Under the pieces are notes generated by a model that was not told where the DNA came from, ran no database searches, and worked only from the letters and a program-made list of their open reading frames with translations. Made by a program: the position numbers and the translations under genes. This document shows positions 1 to 9,191 of a DNA stretch of 58,533 nucleotides, piece by piece. Position 1 is the first letter of the stretch. Each line of letters begins with the position of its first letter. This DNA is from Gemmatimonadales bacterium (GTDB lineage: Bacteria > Gemmatimonadota > Gemmatimonadetes > Palauibacterales > Palauibacteraceae), in NCBI GenBank assembly GCA_009838765.1, contig VXQX01000042.1:1-58533 (forward strand), read 5' to 3'.

Positions 1-1
1 C

Positions 2-55
2 CGCGAGGGAGGCCGGACGGTGGGCGCCGGGGTCGTCACCGCCATCCACGACTAG
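2..55 (+). CDS. tuf: Elongation factor Tu, C-terminal end only
   Basis: Only the last 17 codons and the TAG stop are inside the window. They read [17 protein letters not shown], the characteristic EF-Tu C-terminus (domain III, beta-barrel that contacts tRNA). EF-Tu carries aminoacyl-tRNA to the ribosome in the cytoplasm. Its place directly before rpsJ is the common str-to-S10 junction, which supports the call despite the short length. The last two residues before the stop (HD) differ from the usual KIIE-type ending. Confidence 0.9.
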   Translation, partial: REGGRTVGAGVVTAIHD

Positions 56-89
56 CGGACAGCCCCGGAAAACGAGACGGCGCACGGAT

Positions 90-398
90 ATGGCGCAGAA
101 GATTCGAATTCGGCTGAAGGCCTTCGATCCAGCCGTGATCGACCAGACGGCGGCGGACATCGTTCGGACCGCGCAGAAGACCGGTGCGTCTGTCAGCGGG
201 CCGATCCCGCTCCCGACGCGCCGTCAGCTGTTCACGGTCCTGCGGAGTCCTCACGTGGACAAGAAGTCGCGGGAGCAGTTCGAACTGAAGACGCACAAGC
301 GGCTCATCGATATCCACGACTCCCGTCCGCAGACGATCGACGCGCTGACGAAGCTGGATCTCGCGGCCGGCGTCGATGTGGAAATCAAAGTCGAGTAG
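90..398 (+). CDS. rpsJ: 30S ribosomal protein S10
   Basis: A 102-aa protein of normal S10 length, starting [14 protein letters not shown] and carrying the conserved LPTRR and [12 protein letters not shown] stretches. S10 sits in the 30S head; in other bacteria it also pairs with NusB in antitermination complexes. It lies 34 nt after the tuf stop and opens the S10 operon. No strong Shine-Dalgarno is visible before the ATG, so it may be read from a tuf-containing transcript. The family call is certain. Confidence 0.97.
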   Translation: MAQKIRIRLKAFDPAVIDQTAADIVRTAQKTGASVSGPIPLPTRRQLFTVLRSPHVDKKSREQFELKTHKRLIDIHDSRPQTIDALTKLDLAAGVDVEIKVE

Positions 399-402
399 CG
401 AG

Positions 403-1026
403 ATGCCCGGGTTGATCGGCCGCAAAATCGGCATGACGCAGATCTTTGACGACGACGGGAAGGCCGTCGGCGTCACGGTGCTGGAAGTCGGACCCTGTCC
501 GGTGGTCCAGATCAAGACTACCGAGCGCGACGGGTACGAGGCCGTGCAGCTGGGCTTCGGCCGCGTGAAGGAGGGGCGCGCACGGAAGCCGGCTGCGGGC
601 CACGCCGCGCGCGCCGGTCTCGACTACGTGCCGCGCGTCCTCGCGGAGTTCGACTTCGAGGGTGAGAAGCTCGAGCTGGGCCAGGAACTCAACGTCGGCA
701 TGTTCGATGTCGGATCGCGCGTGAACGTGACGGGAACGACCAAGGGTCGCGGGTTCCAGGGCGTCGTGAAGCGACACGGCTTCGGCGGTGGTCGCGGCTC
801 CCATGGCGGAACGTCGATCCTCAGAGCGCCCGGCTCGATCGGGGCCGGGACGGACCCGTCGCGCGTCATCAAGGGGCGAAAGATGGCGGGTCGCATGGGA
901 GGGACGCAGCGCATGGCGATGAGTCGGAAGATCATCCGGGTCGACGCGGAAAAGAACCTCCTGATCGTGCAGGGTTCCATCCCGGGCGGGCGAAACAACC
1001 TCGTCATGGTGAGGCCGGGCCGATGA
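403..1026 (+). CDS. rplC: 50S ribosomal protein L3
   Basis: A 207-aa protein beginning [15 protein letters not shown], the standard L3 N-terminus, with the extended tip segment around RKMAGRMGG that reaches toward the peptidyl-transferase centre in the family. An in-frame ATG at 376 lies inside rpsJ and would add nine unrelated residues, so 403 is chosen. The stop overlaps the rplD start by 4 nt (ATGA), which suggests translational coupling. Confidence 0.97.
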   Translation: MPGLIGRKIGMTQIFDDDGKAVGVTVLEVGPCPVVQIKTTERDGYEAVQLGFGRVKEGRARKPAAGHAARAGLDYVPRVLAEFDFEGEKLELGQELNVGMFDVGSRVNVTGTTKGRGFQGVVKRHGFGGGRGSHGGTSILRAPGSIGAGTDPSRVIKGRKMAGRMGGTQRMAMSRKIIRVDAEKNLLIVQGSIPGGRNNLVMVRPGR

Positions 1027-1655
1027 AAGTCGCGACGTACAGCTCCGACGGCACGGCAGGAACCGAGCGGGCCCTGCCCGAGACGCCGTTCGACGGCGTG
1101 GTCAACGAAGACGTGCTCCACCAGGTCGTCACCGCCGTGCTGGCGAACCGCCGGCAGGGGACGGCCTCGACGAAGACCCGCTCGACCGTTCGAGGAGGAT
1201 CGCGGAAGCCCTGGCGGCAGAAGGGGACGGGACGCGCCCGCGCCGGCTCGATCCGTTCGGCGCTGTGGCGCGGCGGCTCGGTCGTCTTCGGCCCGCAGCC
1301 GCGCTCCTATCGCGTGCGCGTACCGAGGCGGATCCGTCAGCTTGCCATCCGTTCCGCGCTCAATACGAGAGCCATGAACGGCGATCTCGCGCTCATCGAG
1401 CCTCTGGACTTTGATCCGCCGAAGACCCGGCGCGTCGCTGCCCTGCTGGCCAGCATCGGCCGCGGTTCGGAGAACGTCCTTCTCCTGACGGCGGGTTACA
1501 AACCGGACGTCCATCTGTCGGCCAGGAATCTGCCGGGCGTGCGGGTGCTCCCGTGGGGAGAGGCGTCGGCGTACGACATCCTCTGGTCCGACCTGCTACT
1601 TGTCGAGTCGGTGGTCTTCGATGCGGCGGACTCCGCCGGGGAAGGTGACGCATGA
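1023..1655 (+). CDS. rplD: 50S ribosomal protein L4
   Basis: A 210-aa L4 with the long positively charged loop (RGGSRKPWRQKGTGRARAG, about residues 58-76) that lines the peptide exit tunnel. In E. coli L4 is also the repressor of its own operon; whether that holds here cannot be read from the sequence. It overlaps both neighbours by 4 nt (rplC at the start, rplW at the stop), so the three proteins are probably made in fixed ratio. Confidence 0.97.
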   Translation: MKVATYSSDGTAGTERALPETPFDGVVNEDVLHQVVTAVLANRRQGTASTKTRSTVRGGSRKPWRQKGTGRARAGSIRSALWRGGSVVFGPQPRSYRVRVPRRIRQLAIRSALNTRAMNGDLALIEPLDFDPPKTRRVAALLASIGRGSENVLLLTAGYKPDVHLSARNLPGVRVLPWGEASAYDILWSDLLLVESVVFDAADSAGEGDA

Positions 1656-2008
1656 GGCGCGCGCCGAACGAGATCATCCTGCGGCCGCTCTTCACCGAGA
1701 AGACATCGACGAGCCTTCAGTCCGAGGGGACCGACGGCGTTGGACGGCGTCTCCAGGCACGGATCGACCGCGGCGAGGTGGAACCGCGTCCCAAGTACAC
1801 CTTCGAGGTGGCTCCGGACGCGAACAAGATCGAGATCCGCCGCGCCTTCGAGGCGATCTTCGAGGGGCGGCGAGTCACCTCCGTGCGCACGATGAACGTG
1901 CGGGGGAAGAAGAAGCGCATGGGGCGCACGATGGGCCGCAGGCCGCACTGGAAGAAGGCGATCATCGAGGTGGCGGATGGTCCCGTCGACGTGCTGGAGG
2001 GAGCCTGA
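1652..2008 (+). CDS. rplW: 50S ribosomal protein L23, with an extended loop
   Basis: A 118-aa L23. The start (IILRPLFTEKTS) and the C-terminal half (MNVRGKKKRMGR, RRPHWKKAI) are typical. L23 sits beside the exit tunnel and is the docking point for trigger factor and SRP in studied bacteria. Most bacterial L23 proteins are about 95-100 aa; here the segment between TEK (residue 17) and the YTFEV strand (residue 49) is roughly 20 residues longer than usual, polar and rich in Arg and Glu. Frame and flanking motifs are intact, so this is a true insertion, not a frameshift. Confidence 0.95.
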   Translation: MRRAPNEIILRPLFTEKTSTSLQSEGTDGVGRRLQARIDRGEVEPRPKYTFEVAPDANKIEIRRAFEAIFEGRRVTSVRTMNVRGKKKRMGRTMGRRPHWKKAIIEVADGPVDVLEGA

Positions 2009-2011
2009 TCG

Positions 2012-2851
2012 ATGCCGATTCGAAAGTTCAAGCCGGTCACGCCAGCCTCTCGATACCGCAGCGTATCGACGTTCGAGGAGATCACCCGCAGCGAGCCGGA
2101 GAAGTCGCTGACGGAGGGTCTGCCGAAGAAGTCCGGCCGCAATCATCACGGACATATCACGAGCCGGAGGCGAGGGGGCGGCCACAAGCGGCGTTACCGG
2201 CGTATCGACTTCAAGCGCAGGAAGGATGGCGTGCCCGGCGTCATTGCGGAGATCGAATACGATCCGAATCGGTCGGCTCGCATCGCGCTCATCCACTACG
2301 CGGACGGAGAAAAGCGCTACATCCTTCACCCGCGAGGCCTCGGTGTCGGCGACACCATCCTCTCCGGATCGGGGATCGACCCGAACGTGGGGAACTGCCT
2401 GCCGCTGCGCGAGGTCCCGCTCGGGACGGTCGTCCACGGCGTGGAACTCATGCCCGGCAAGGGCGCGCAGCTCGCCCGCTCGGCCGGCGCGTCCGTCCAG
2501 GTCGTCGCGAAAGAGCGAGGGACGGTCACGTTGCGGCTCCCGAGCACCGAGATGCGCATGGTGCCGGAATCGTGTCGGGCCACGGTCGGGCAGGTCGGCA
2601 ACGTCGACCACGAACTCATTCGAGCCGGCAAGGCGGGCCGGGCGAGGTGGAAGGGTCGGCGGCCCAGGGTGCGCGGCGTGGCGATGAATCCCGTGGACCA
2701 CCCCCTCGGGGGCGGTGAGGGGCGCAGTTCCGGCGGCCGTCCGCCCGTCTCGCCGTGGGGCAAGCCGGAGGGTCGCAAGACGAGGAAGAAGCACAAGCCG
2801 AGTGACAAGCTGATCGTGCGCGGTCGCAAGCGCGGCAAGGCCACGAAGTAG
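2012..2851 (+). CDS. rplB: 50S ribosomal protein L2
   Basis: A 279-aa L2 with the RNA-binding GGGHKRRYR segment near residue 54 and the [14 protein letters not shown] signature near the C-terminus, whose first His corresponds to the residue implicated near the peptidyl-transferase centre in E. coli. The protein is of usual length and ends in a very basic tail. It follows rplW by 3 nt and precedes rpsS by 14 nt; GGGGG before the rpsS ATG serves as ribosome binding site. Confidence 0.97.
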   Translation: MPIRKFKPVTPASRYRSVSTFEEITRSEPEKSLTEGLPKKSGRNHHGHITSRRRGGGHKRRYRRIDFKRRKDGVPGVIAEIEYDPNRSARIALIHYADGEKRYILHPRGLGVGDTILSGSGIDPNVGNCLPLREVPLGTVVHGVELMPGKGAQLARSAGASVQVVAKERGTVTLRLPSTEMRMVPESCRATVGQVGNVDHELIRAGKAGRARWKGRRPRVRGVAMNPVDHPLGGGEGRSSGGRPPVSPWGKPEGRKTRKKHKPSDKLIVRGRKRGKATK

Positions 2852-2865
2852 GAGCGGGGGATCCG

Positions 2866-3150
2866 ATGCCGAGAAGCGTGCGGAAAGGGCCGTACATCGA
2901 CGAGAAGCTGCTGATGAAGGTGCAGCGGATGAACGATTCCGGAGACAAGTCGGTGATCAAGACGTGGGCTCGGGCTTCGACCATCAGCCCCGATTTCGTC
3001 GGACACACGCTCGCGGTGCACAACGGCAACAAGTTCATCCCGGTCTACGTGACGGAGAACATGGTGGGGCACAAGCTTGGAGAGTTCGCGACGACGCGAA
3101 CCTTCCGCGGTCACGCCGGTTCCGCGCGGGACCGGAGGGGCAGAGTCTGA
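2866..3150 (+). CDS. rpsS: 30S ribosomal protein S19
   Basis: A 94-aa S19 starting [16 protein letters not shown] and containing [18 protein letters not shown] and the [12 protein letters not shown] block. S19 forms a complex with S13 in the 30S head near the A-site tRNA. The stop codon shares one base with the ATG of rplV (TGATG), a tight coupling arrangement. Confidence 0.97.
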   Translation: MPRSVRKGPYIDEKLLMKVQRMNDSGDKSVIKTWARASTISPDFVGHTLAVHNGNKFIPVYVTENMVGHKLGEFATTRTFRGHAGSARDRRGRV

Positions 3151-3500
3151 TGCAGGCGACAGCCAGGGCGAAGAATCTCGGCATGTCCGCCCGGAAGATG
3201 CGTCTGGTCATCGACCAGATTCGCGGGCGAGACGTCAACGAGGCCTACGCCATCCTGCAATTCTCGAAGAAGAAGGCGGCGCGCTCGATCGGAAAGGTGC
3301 TCCGTTCAGCGGTCGCCAACGCCGTCTACAGGGCGGATGAGGGCGGCGAAACGCTGGACGTGGACGAACTGTATGTGTGCGAGGCGTACGTGGACGAAGG
3401 CAGAACGCTTCGGCGCTGGCGGGCACGCGCCTACGGAAGGGCGACCCCCCGGCTCAAGCGGAGCAGTCACGTGACGGTCGTCGTGGACACGAGAGACTAA
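3150..3500 (+). CDS. rplV: 50S ribosomal protein L22
   Basis: A 116-aa L22 beginning [20 protein letters not shown]. The beta-hairpin that lines the exit tunnel is represented by the [13 protein letters not shown] region near residues 90-102, where macrolide-resistance changes arise in other bacteria. The ATG at 3150 overlaps the rpsS stop by one base; upstream in-frame ATGs lie inside rpsS and were rejected. Its own stop overlaps the rpsC ATG in the same TAATG manner. Confidence 0.96.
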   Translation: MQATARAKNLGMSARKMRLVIDQIRGRDVNEAYAILQFSKKKAARSIGKVLRSAVANAVYRADEGGETLDVDELYVCEAYVDEGRTLRRWRARAYGRATPRLKRSSHVTVVVDTRD

Positions 3501-4189
3501 TGGGCCAGAAGACACACCCCTACGGATTCAGGCTCGGCGCGGTCAAGCCGTGGCGGTCGCGCTGGTACGCACAGGGCAAGGAGTTTCCGAAGCTGCTCGC
3601 GGAAGACGAGAAGCTGCGGAAGTACCTGCAGGCGCGGCTCGGTCACGCGGCGATTGCCCAGGTGGAGATCGAGCGCAAGCCGTCGAAGATCGTCGTCACG
3701 ATCCACACGGGTCGCCCCGGCGTCGTCATCGGCAAGCGCGGGGCCGAGGTCGACAAGCTGCGTGACGAACTCGCTCTGCTGACGGACGCGGAAGTTTCCG
3801 TCAATGTCGAGGAGATTCGCCGTCCGGAGACCCAGGCTCAACTCGTGGCGGACAACGTGGCCCACCAGTTGACGCAACGGATCAGCTTCCGCCGCGCGAT
3901 GAAGCGGGCCGTGCAGGCGGCGATGCGAGCGGGTGCCGGCGGCATCCGCATCCAGTGCGGCGGGCGGCTCGGCGGCGCCGAGATCGCCCGGTCGGAGGGC
4001 TATCACGAAGGACGCGTACCGCTGCACACGTTGCGCGCGGACATCGACTACGCGGAGCGACAGGCCCGGACGACGTTCGGCACGATCGGCGTGAAGGTAT
4101 GGATCTTTCACGGCGAGATCGTGGAGGACCGCCGCGGTCAGACGTACACCGCCGGCGGGCGCCGTCGCGCGGGCCGCGGGCGAGGATAG
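3500..4189 (+). CDS. rpsC: 30S ribosomal protein S3
   Basis: A 229-aa S3 starting [13 protein letters not shown]. The KH domain carries the GxxG-type loop in [14 protein letters not shown] (about residues 72-85), and the C-terminal half shows [20 protein letters not shown] and [11 protein letters not shown]3 forms part of the mRNA entry site on the 30S. The C-terminal tail ([11 protein letters not shown]) is short and basic. The ATG shares one base with the rplV stop. Confidence 0.97.
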   Translation: MGQKTHPYGFRLGAVKPWRSRWYAQGKEFPKLLAEDEKLRKYLQARLGHAAIAQVEIERKPSKIVVTIHTGRPGVVIGKRGAEVDKLRDELALLTDAEVSVNVEEIRRPETQAQLVADNVAHQLTQRISFRRAMKRAVQAAMRAGAGGIRIQCGGRLGGAEIARSEGYHEGRVPLHTLRADIDYAERQARTTFGTIGVKVWIFHGEIVEDRRGQTYTAGGRRRAGRGRG

Positions 4190-4195
4190 AGACAC

Positions 4196-4606
4196 ATGCT
4201 GCAGCCGAAGCGGATCAAGTACAGAAAACAGCAGAAGGGGCGCATGCGCGGCGCCGCGCATCGCGGCAACAAGGTCTCGTTCGGCGATTACGCGCTTCAG
4301 GCCGTGGAACCGGGCTGGATCACGAATCGTCAGATCGAAGCCGCTCGAGTCGCCATGACGCGGCACATCAAGCGTGGCGGAAAGGTCTGGATCCGCATCT
4401 TTCCGGACAAGCCGCTCACGCAGAAGCCCGCGGAGACCCGGATGGGGAAGGGCAAGGGGAACCCCGAATACTGGGTCGCGCCGGTGAAGCCCGGCCGGGT
4501 GATGTTCGAACTCGAGGGGGTCGACATCGAACTCGCGCGGCGGGCGATGCAGTTGGCGTCGGCGAAGCTCCCGGTCAAGACACGCTTCCTGGAGCGGGAG
4601 GACTAG
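4196..4606 (+). CDS. rplP: 50S ribosomal protein L16
   Basis: A 136-aa L16 starting [19 protein letters not shown] with the conserved [15 protein letters not shown]-type block (here [17 protein letters not shown]), [17 protein letters not shown] and a short acidic C-terminus. L16 sits at the base of the A-site on the 50S and is a late-assembling protein. It is preceded by the rpsC stop with a 6-nt gap, and rpmC starts on the very next base after its TAG. Confidence 0.97.
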   Translation: MLQPKRIKYRKQQKGRMRGAAHRGNKVSFGDYALQAVEPGWITNRQIEAARVAMTRHIKRGGKVWIRIFPDKPLTQKPAETRMGKGKGNPEYWVAPVKPGRVMFELEGVDIELARRAMQLASAKLPVKTRFLERED

Positions 4607-4822
4607 ATGCCGCTGGAGACGATGGAGATTCGCGAGTTCACCGACGAGGAACTCGCCGAGGAACTCACCCGCGCAAAGGACGAGATCGCTCGTCTGCGCT
4701 ACCGGGCCGCGTTCGAGGAGCTTGAGAACCCGTCGCTCGTGAAGACGTTGCGTCGCGAGATCGCGCGGCTGAAGACCGTGCAGGTCGAGCGGGCGCGTAG
4801 CGAGGAGAACCAGGTTGGCTGA
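4607..4822 (+). CDS. rpmC: 50S ribosomal protein L29
   Basis: A 71-aa two-helix L29 ([27 protein letters not shown], then [17 protein letters not shown] in pieces). L29 lies near the tunnel exit next to L23. ATG at 4607 abuts the rplP stop; a second in-frame ATG five codons later (MEIREF) could be the true start. The gene overlaps rpsQ by 8 nt. Confidence 0.95.
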   Translation: MPLETMEIREFTDEELAEELTRAKDEIARLRYRAAFEELENPSLVKTLRREIARLKTVQVERARSEENQVG

Positions 4823-5084
4823 TCAATCGGCGACGAAGGGCCGGCGCAAGGTCCGACTTGGAACGGTCGTGAGCGACCGCATGGAAAAGACCGTCGTGGT
4901 GTCGGTCGAGCGGCGGCTCGCGCACCCGCTGTACGGCAAACAGGTGAGCCGCGGCAAACGGTACCAGGCGCACGACGAAGCGAACGAATACCGGGTGGGC
5001 GATGTCGTCCGAATCGAGGAGACCCGTCCGCTCTCCAGGCTCAAGCGCTGGCGCGTGCTCGAGCTGGTCCAGCGTCCGGAGTAA
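4815..5084 (+). CDS. rpsQ: 30S ribosomal protein S17
   Basis: An 89-aa S17 with [26 protein letters not shown] and [17 protein letters not shown], all family hallmarks of this OB-fold primary 16S rRNA binder. The start is a TTG at 4815 (TTG GCT GAT CAA), inside the end of rpmC; there is no ATG before the conserved core, so the TTG start and the 8-nt overlap are the natural choice. Confidence 0.95.
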   Translation: MADQSATKGRRKVRLGTVVSDRMEKTVVVSVERRLAHPLYGKQVSRGKRYQAHDEANEYRVGDVVRIEETRPLSRLKRWRVLELVQRPE

Positions 5085-5099
5085 CGGGGGCACGACGAG

Positions 5100-5468
5100 A
5101 TGATTCAGCAGGAATCGATAGTCCGCATCGCGGACAATTCCGGTGCCCGCCGGGCCTTGTGCATACGAGTCCTCGGCGGGTCGCGCCGCCGGTACGCCCG
5201 CGTGGGCGACGTGATCGTCGCGACGATCAAGGACGCGACTCCGCACGGGAACGTGAAGAAGGGCCAGGTGGTCCGGGCGGTGGTCGTTCGGACGGCGAAG
5301 GAGAGCCGGCGGCGCGACGGCAGCTACATCCGCTTCGATGAGAACGCGGCGGTGATCATCAACGACGCGGGAGAGCCGACGGCGACGCGTATCTTCGGGC
5401 CGGTGGCGCGTGAACTCCGCGAGAAGAAGTTCATGAAGATCGTTTCGCTCGCCCCCGAAGTGATCTGA
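5100..5468 (+). CDS. rplN: 50S ribosomal protein L14
   Basis: A 122-aa L14 starting [18 protein letters not shown], exactly the usual length, with [38 protein letters not shown] and [23 protein letters not shown] segments. L14 lies at the subunit interface and contacts 16S rRNA through bridges. GGGGG 10 nt before the ATG is the likely ribosome-binding site. It begins the spc-type half of the cluster without a visible promoter. Confidence 0.97.
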   Translation: MIQQESIVRIADNSGARRALCIRVLGGSRRRYARVGDVIVATIKDATPHGNVKKGQVVRAVVVRTAKESRRRDGSYIRFDENAAVIINDAGEPTATRIFGPVARELREKKFMKIVSLAPEVI

Positions 5469-5494
5469 GTGCCGCACGAGGATTTGAACCGACG

Positions 5495-5842
5495 ATGACA
5501 CGAAAAAAACTGAATGTGAGAACCGGCGATACGGTTCTGGTGATCGCAGGCAACTACGCGGGCGCCCAGGGCCAGGTGCTGCGCACGGTCCCTTCGCGGG
5601 GGCTGGTCGTTGTGCAGGACGTGAACATGCGCAAGCATCACAAGCGTCCCGTGGCCAACGCGAGGGGCGGGATCACCGAAGGCGGCATCGTCACCTACGA
5701 AGAGCCGATCAGCGCCTCGAACGTGATGCTCATGTGTCCCCAGTGCGACGAGCCGTCGCGGGTGCGCCGCCAGCGCGACGCGGATGGCACGATCGAGCGG
5801 ATCTGCAAGCGCTGCGACGACCCCATCCCGACGGCGGGCTAG
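5495..5842 (+). CDS. rplX: 50S ribosomal protein L24, four-cysteine form
   Basis: A 115-aa L24 with the KOW motif in TGDTVLVIAGNYAGAQGQVL and the KHHKRPVANARGGI block. It initiates 50S assembly in E. coli. The C-terminal third has CPQC and CKRC pairs about 25 residues apart, which look like a zinc ribbon; many L24 proteins, including that of E. coli, lack these cysteines. The 26-nt gap from rplN shows no structure. Confidence 0.96.
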   Translation: MTRKKLNVRTGDTVLVIAGNYAGAQGQVLRTVPSRGLVVVQDVNMRKHHKRPVANARGGITEGGIVTYEEPISASNVMLMCPQCDEPSRVRRQRDADGTIERICKRCDDPIPTAG

Positions 5843-5846
5843 CAAG

Positions 5847-6422
5847 ATGAGTTCGAAGAACGGAAAGCCGCGGTTGCGGAAACACTACGAGGACACGGTC
5901 CGCGGGAAGCTTGCCGATGCCTTCGGCTTCGAGAACCCGCACCAGATCCCGAAGCTCGAGAAGATCGTGATCAACGCCGGGCTCGGTGAGGGGAAGGACA
6001 ATCCCAGGCTGATCGAATCGGCCTCGAACGAGATCGCGGTGATCAGCGGCCAGCGACCCGTCGTCACGCGGGCGCGGAACTCGATCTCGAATTTCGGTCT
6101 GCGTGAAGGCATGCCGATCGGGACGATGGTGACGCTTCGCAATGCCCGCATGTACGAGTTCCTCGACCGGTTCATCAGTACGGCCGTGCCCCGGATCAGG
6201 GACTTCAGGGGGTTCCGGAGCCGGGCGTTCGATGGGCGCGGCAACTATACGGTGGGGATCCGGGAGCAGATGGTCTTCGCCGAAGTCGATTACGACGAGA
6301 TCGTCAAGATCCACGGTCTCAACATCACGTTCGTTACGACGACCGACCGGGACGACGAGGCACTCGTCCTGCTTCGCGAGATGGGGATGCCATTTCGCGA
6401 TGAGGTTCCGGTCGTCATCTAG
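5847..6422 (+). CDS. rplE: 50S ribosomal protein L5
   Basis: A 191-aa L5 starting MSSKNGKPRLRKHYEDTV, with KIVINAGLGEG, SGQRPVVTRARNSISNF, LREGMPIGTMVTLR and FVTTTDRDDEALVLLREMGMPF in order. L5 binds 5S rRNA in the central protuberance. An upstream in-frame ATG at 5784 lies inside rplX and gives an unrelated N-terminus, so ATG 5847 is used, only 4 nt after the rplX stop. Confidence 0.97.
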   Translation: MSSKNGKPRLRKHYEDTVRGKLADAFGFENPHQIPKLEKIVINAGLGEGKDNPRLIESASNEIAVISGQRPVVTRARNSISNFGLREGMPIGTMVTLRNARMYEFLDRFISTAVPRIRDFRGFRSRAFDGRGNYTVGIREQMVFAEVDYDEIVKIHGLNITFVTTTDRDDEALVLLREMGMPFRDEVPVVI

Positions 6423-6436
6423 CGGGAAAGGGCTGA

Positions 6437-6622
6437 ATGGCAAAGACGGCACTAGTCGTGAAGGCGAAGCGGAAGCCGAAGTTCAGTTCGCGCAAGGTGA
6501 GACGCTGCAATCGCTGCGGTCGGCCCCGCGCCTACATCAGGAAGTTCGGTCTGTGCCGGATCTGCTTCCGGGAACAGGCGCTCCGCGGAGAGATCCCGGG
6601 CGTCCGGAAAGCGAGTTGGTGA
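6437..6622 (+). CDS. rpsN: 30S ribosomal protein S14, zinc-binding short form
   Basis: A 61-aa S14 of the short, zinc-binding type (often named rpsZ or rpsN1), with CNRC and CRIC pairs separated by 12 residues and the [19 protein letters not shown] core. The long cysteine-free S14 of E. coli is about 101 aa. It lies one base upstream of the rpsH ATG. A zinc-free paralogue elsewhere in the genome, if present, would be outside this window. Confidence 0.96.
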   Translation: MAKTALVVKAKRKPKFSSRKVRRCNRCGRPRAYIRKFGLCRICFREQALRGEIPGVRKASW

Positions 6623-6623
6623 G

Positions 6624-7022
6624 ATGAGCATGACCGATCCGATCGCGGACATGCTGACGCGCATCCGCAACGCCGGCCGGGCCGGACACCGGCGCGTCGA
6701 CATCCCGCTCTCGAAGATCAAGATTGAGATCGCCAGGATCCTGGCGGAGAACCACTTCGTTCGCGGCTACAAGGTGCTGGACGACAATCGGCACGGTCGG
6801 CTGCGCGTGTATCTCAAGTACACGTCGGACGACCGGCCCGTGATCCGGCTGCTCGAACGCGTGTCGAAGCCCGGCCTCAGGAAGTACGTCGACGCGAACT
6901 CGATCCCGAAGGTCCGGGCCGGGATGGGAATCGCGATCATGTCGACATCGAACGGATTGATGACTGATCGCGACGCCCGCCGGCAGCATGTCGGCGGAGA
7001 AGTCATCGCGAGAATCTACTAG
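6624..7022 (+). CDS. rpsH: 30S ribosomal protein S8
   Basis: A 132-aa S8 starting MSMTDPIADMLTRIRNA with VPLSKIK-type text (here IPLSKIKIEIARIL), RVSKPGLRKYVDANSIP and the C-terminal STSNGLMTDRDARRQHVGGEVI. S8 binds the central domain of 16S rRNA and is the spc operon repressor in E. coli. The 48-nt gap to rplF contains only a weak 6-bp stem (arms 7029-7034 and 7043-7048). Confidence 0.97.
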   Translation: MSMTDPIADMLTRIRNAGRAGHRRVDIPLSKIKIEIARILAENHFVRGYKVLDDNRHGRLRVYLKYTSDDRPVIRLLERVSKPGLRKYVDANSIPKVRAGMGIAIMSTSNGLMTDRDARRQHVGGEVIARIY

Positions 7023-7070
7023 CGGAGCCGCCGGGATCGGTGCCGGCGCCCCCGCGAGGGAGCAGATAGC

Positions 7071-7613
7071 GTGTCGAGAATCGGAAAACTGCCCATCCCC
7101 GTGCCGGACGGCGTAGAAGTGAGGATCGATGGCGCGCATGTGATGGTGGAGGGCCCTCGAGGTGCGCTCGAGCGGTCCTTCGACCCCGACATGGAGATCA
7201 CGCAGTCCGATGGCGCGGTGTCCGTGAAGCGTGCCTCCGACGAGGCGCGGCACCGGGCTCTGCACGGGCTCACGCGATCCCTGATCGCCAATATGGTCAC
7301 GGGCGTGTCCCGGGGGTACGAGAAGCGCCTGGAGATCCACGGCGTCGGATACCGGGCGGAACAGAAGGGCGGCGGTGTCGTGTTCAGCGTCGGATACAGC
7401 CATACGGTTACCGTCGAGCCGCCCGAAGGCATTGCGCTGAGCGTCGAGTCGCCGACGCTGGTCAGGGTGGCGGGGAACGACAAGGAGAAGGTCGGGCAGA
7501 TGGCGGCTGAGATCCGCGCGATCCGACCGCCCGAACCCTACAAGGGGAAGGGCATCCGTTACGTGGGCGAGTATGTGCGCCGCAAGGCCGGCAAGGCGAC
7601 GGCCACGGCCTGA
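7071..7613 (+). CDS. rplF: 50S ribosomal protein L6
   Basis: A 180-aa L6 starting with GTG ([14 protein letters not shown]), the usual opening of the family, and ending [23 protein letters not shown], the L6 signature. It has the two repeated L6 folds and sits near the factor-binding stalk base. GAGGGAGC at 7057-7064 supplies the ribosome binding site 6 nt before GTG. There is no competing ATG near the conserved N-terminus. Confidence 0.96.
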   Translation: MSRIGKLPIPVPDGVEVRIDGAHVMVEGPRGALERSFDPDMEITQSDGAVSVKRASDEARHRALHGLTRSLIANMVTGVSRGYEKRLEIHGVGYRAEQKGGGVVFSVGYSHTVTVEPPEGIALSVESPTLVRVAGNDKEKVGQMAAEIRAIRPPEPYKGKGIRYVGEYVRRKAGKATATA

Positions 7614-7638
7614 TCGGCGAACAGACAGAGGGAAGACG

Positions 7639-8016
7639 ATGGACATCAGGGGTCGAACGAAAAAGAGGCAGCGGCTGCGCGCGCGTCGGCACGCCCGGAT
7701 CAAGAAGAAGATCCGGGGAACCGCCGGCCGGCCGCGCCTCGTCGTGTTCCGGAGCCTTCGGCATCTGGAGGGCCAACTGGTGGACGACGATCGCGGTGTG
7801 ACGCTGCTCGGCGTCTCGACGCTCGCCGGTACAGACGGCGATGCGGGGGCGCGCTCGGGCAAGGTCGCCGACTCGTATCTTGCGGGCCGGGTGCTTGCCG
7901 AGAGGGCGGTCGCGGCCGATGTCGGCGCGATCGTGTTCGACCGCGGCGGGTATCCCTATCACGGCCGTGTTCGGGCGTTCGCCGAAGGCGCCCGCGACGG
8001 CGGTCTCCGCTTCTAA
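7639..8016 (+). CDS. rplR: 50S ribosomal protein L18
   Basis: A 125-aa L18 starting [24 protein letters not shown] in segments, followed by RPRLVVFRS and ending with the family text [26 protein letters not shown]. It binds 5S rRNA with L5. The longer frame from 7573 overlaps rplF and lacks similarity; ATG 7639 has GAGGGAAG 5 nt upstream, which decides the start. Confidence 0.96.
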   Translation: MDIRGRTKKRQRLRARRHARIKKKIRGTAGRPRLVVFRSLRHLEGQLVDDDRGVTLLGVSTLAGTDGDAGARSGKVADSYLAGRVLAERAVAADVGAIVFDRGGYPYHGRVRAFAEGARDGGLRF

Positions 8017-8028
8017 CGAGAGGGCTTC

Positions 8029-8550
8029 ATGGCAAGAGGGGGAAAACGGCGCGACGACGGTGACAACTTCAAGGAAAACGTCATCTTCATCAATCGCGTC
8101 TCGAAGGTCGTAAAGGGCGGTCGTCGCTTTTCTTTCACCGCGCTCGTGGCGGTCGGTGACGGACAGGGCCGTGTAGGCATGGCCCTCGGCAAGGCGAACG
8201 AGGTCGCCGAGGCGATCCGCAAGGGATTCGAGCAGGCGCGCCAGGCCATGGTCGTCGTGCCGATCGTGAACGGGACCATCCCCCACGAAATCCTCGGGCG
8301 CCACGGCGCGGGCAAGGTGCTGCTCAAGCCCGCCGGGCCGGGCACCGGCGTCATCGCCGGCGGACCGGTCCGGGCGGTACTCGAGTGCGCCGGCGTGCAG
8401 GACATCCTCACGAAGAGTCTCGGCACGAACAATCCTCTCAACATCGTCCGCGCGACGATGAGCGGACTGCAGGATCTGGTCACGCCGGAGCAGGTCGCGG
8501 CTGAACGCGGCGTGGATGTCGCCACGATCCGGGAGGCGATGCGTGGGTGA
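8029..8550 (+). CDS. rpsE: 30S ribosomal protein S5
   Basis: A 173-aa S5 with the dsRNA-binding-like N-terminal domain ([23 protein letters not shown], in pieces) and the C-terminal domain [20 protein letters not shown] and [11 protein letters not shown]5 shapes the mRNA entry tunnel and influences accuracy and spectinomycin sensitivity in other bacteria. Its stop lies inside rpmD, which starts 8 nt earlier. Confidence 0.97.
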   Translation: MARGGKRRDDGDNFKENVIFINRVSKVVKGGRRFSFTALVAVGDGQGRVGMALGKANEVAEAIRKGFEQARQAMVVVPIVNGTIPHEILGRHGAGKVLLKPAGPGTGVIAGGPVRAVLECAGVQDILTKSLGTNNPLNIVRATMSGLQDLVTPEQVAAERGVDVATIREAMRG

Positions 8551-8737
8551 GCAGCTCAGGATTCGCCAGGTACGGAGCGGTCTCGGAGCGCAGCGAAAGC
8601 AGCGCGACACCCTGCGCGCCCTCGGCCTCAGGCACCACCAGGACCAGGTGGTGCAGCCGGACAACCGCGCGATACGCGGGATGATCCACGCGGTGGCCCA
8701 TCTCGTCGAAGTCGAGGAGGTCGGAAAGGATGACTGA
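8543..8737 (+). CDS. rpmD: 50S ribosomal protein L30
   Basis: A 64-aa L30 starting at GTG 8543 ([15 protein letters not shown]) with [25 protein letters not shown], the L30 pattern of K/R-rich helix and NTPAIRGM-like motif. There is no ATG at the family N-terminus; the longer frame from 8516 only reads through the end of rpsE. It overlaps rpsE by 8 nt and rplO by 8 nt. Confidence 0.93.
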   Translation: MGEQLRIRQVRSGLGAQRKQRDTLRALGLRHHQDQVVQPDNRAIRGMIHAVAHLVEVEEVGKDD

Positions 8738-9188
8738 ACGCGAGCGGATCGGGCTCGACAATCTCTCTCCGCCCCGCGGTTCGAAGTCCTCGGCGAAACG
8801 TCGCGGCCGCGGTCACGGATCCGGTCTGGGCAAGACGTCGGGGCGCGGCCACAAGGGCCAGAAGTCGCGGAGCGGCGCGTCGATTCCCGCATGGTTCGAG
8901 GGCGGGCAGATGCCCCTCTACCGGCGTACGCCCAAGCGGGGGTTCAAGCCGCACCGGCGGACCGAGTGGCACATCGTCAATCTCTCGGAACTGGACCGCG
9001 TGGAGGGCAGCGGGATCGATCCTCAGGCGTTGCGGGCGAGTGGCATCATCCGCGGAACGGATCGTCCCGTGAAGATCCTCGGGCGCGGTGACGTCGGGCG
9101 GGCGGTCGACGTGCGCGCGCATGCCTTCAGCGCCTCGGCCCGCGAGAAGATCGAGGCGGCCGGCGGCACCGCCCGGGTGATCGAGTAA
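8730..9188 (+). CDS. rplO: 50S ribosomal protein L15
   Basis: A 152-aa L15 with the glycine- and arginine-rich N-terminal extension (RGRGHGSGLGKTSGRGHKGQKSR) and EGGQMPLYRRTPKRGF, then the globular C-terminal domain ending EAAGGTARVIE. L15 interacts widely with 23S rRNA late in assembly. It starts with ATG 8730 inside rpmD (ATGACTGA) and is followed 3 nt after its TAA by secY. Confidence 0.96.
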   Translation: MTERERIGLDNLSPPRGSKSSAKRRGRGHGSGLGKTSGRGHKGQKSRSGASIPAWFEGGQMPLYRRTPKRGFKPHRRTEWHIVNLSELDRVEGSGIDPQALRASGIIRGTDRPVKILGRGDVGRAVDVRAHAFSASAREKIEAAGGTARVIE

Positions 9189-9191
9189 GGG

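Noticed and set aside
5469-5494. GGATTTGAACC in the rplN-rplX gap resembles the complement of a tRNA T-arm
   Set aside because: The gap is 26 nt; no acceptor, anticodon or D-arm can fit, so it is chance.
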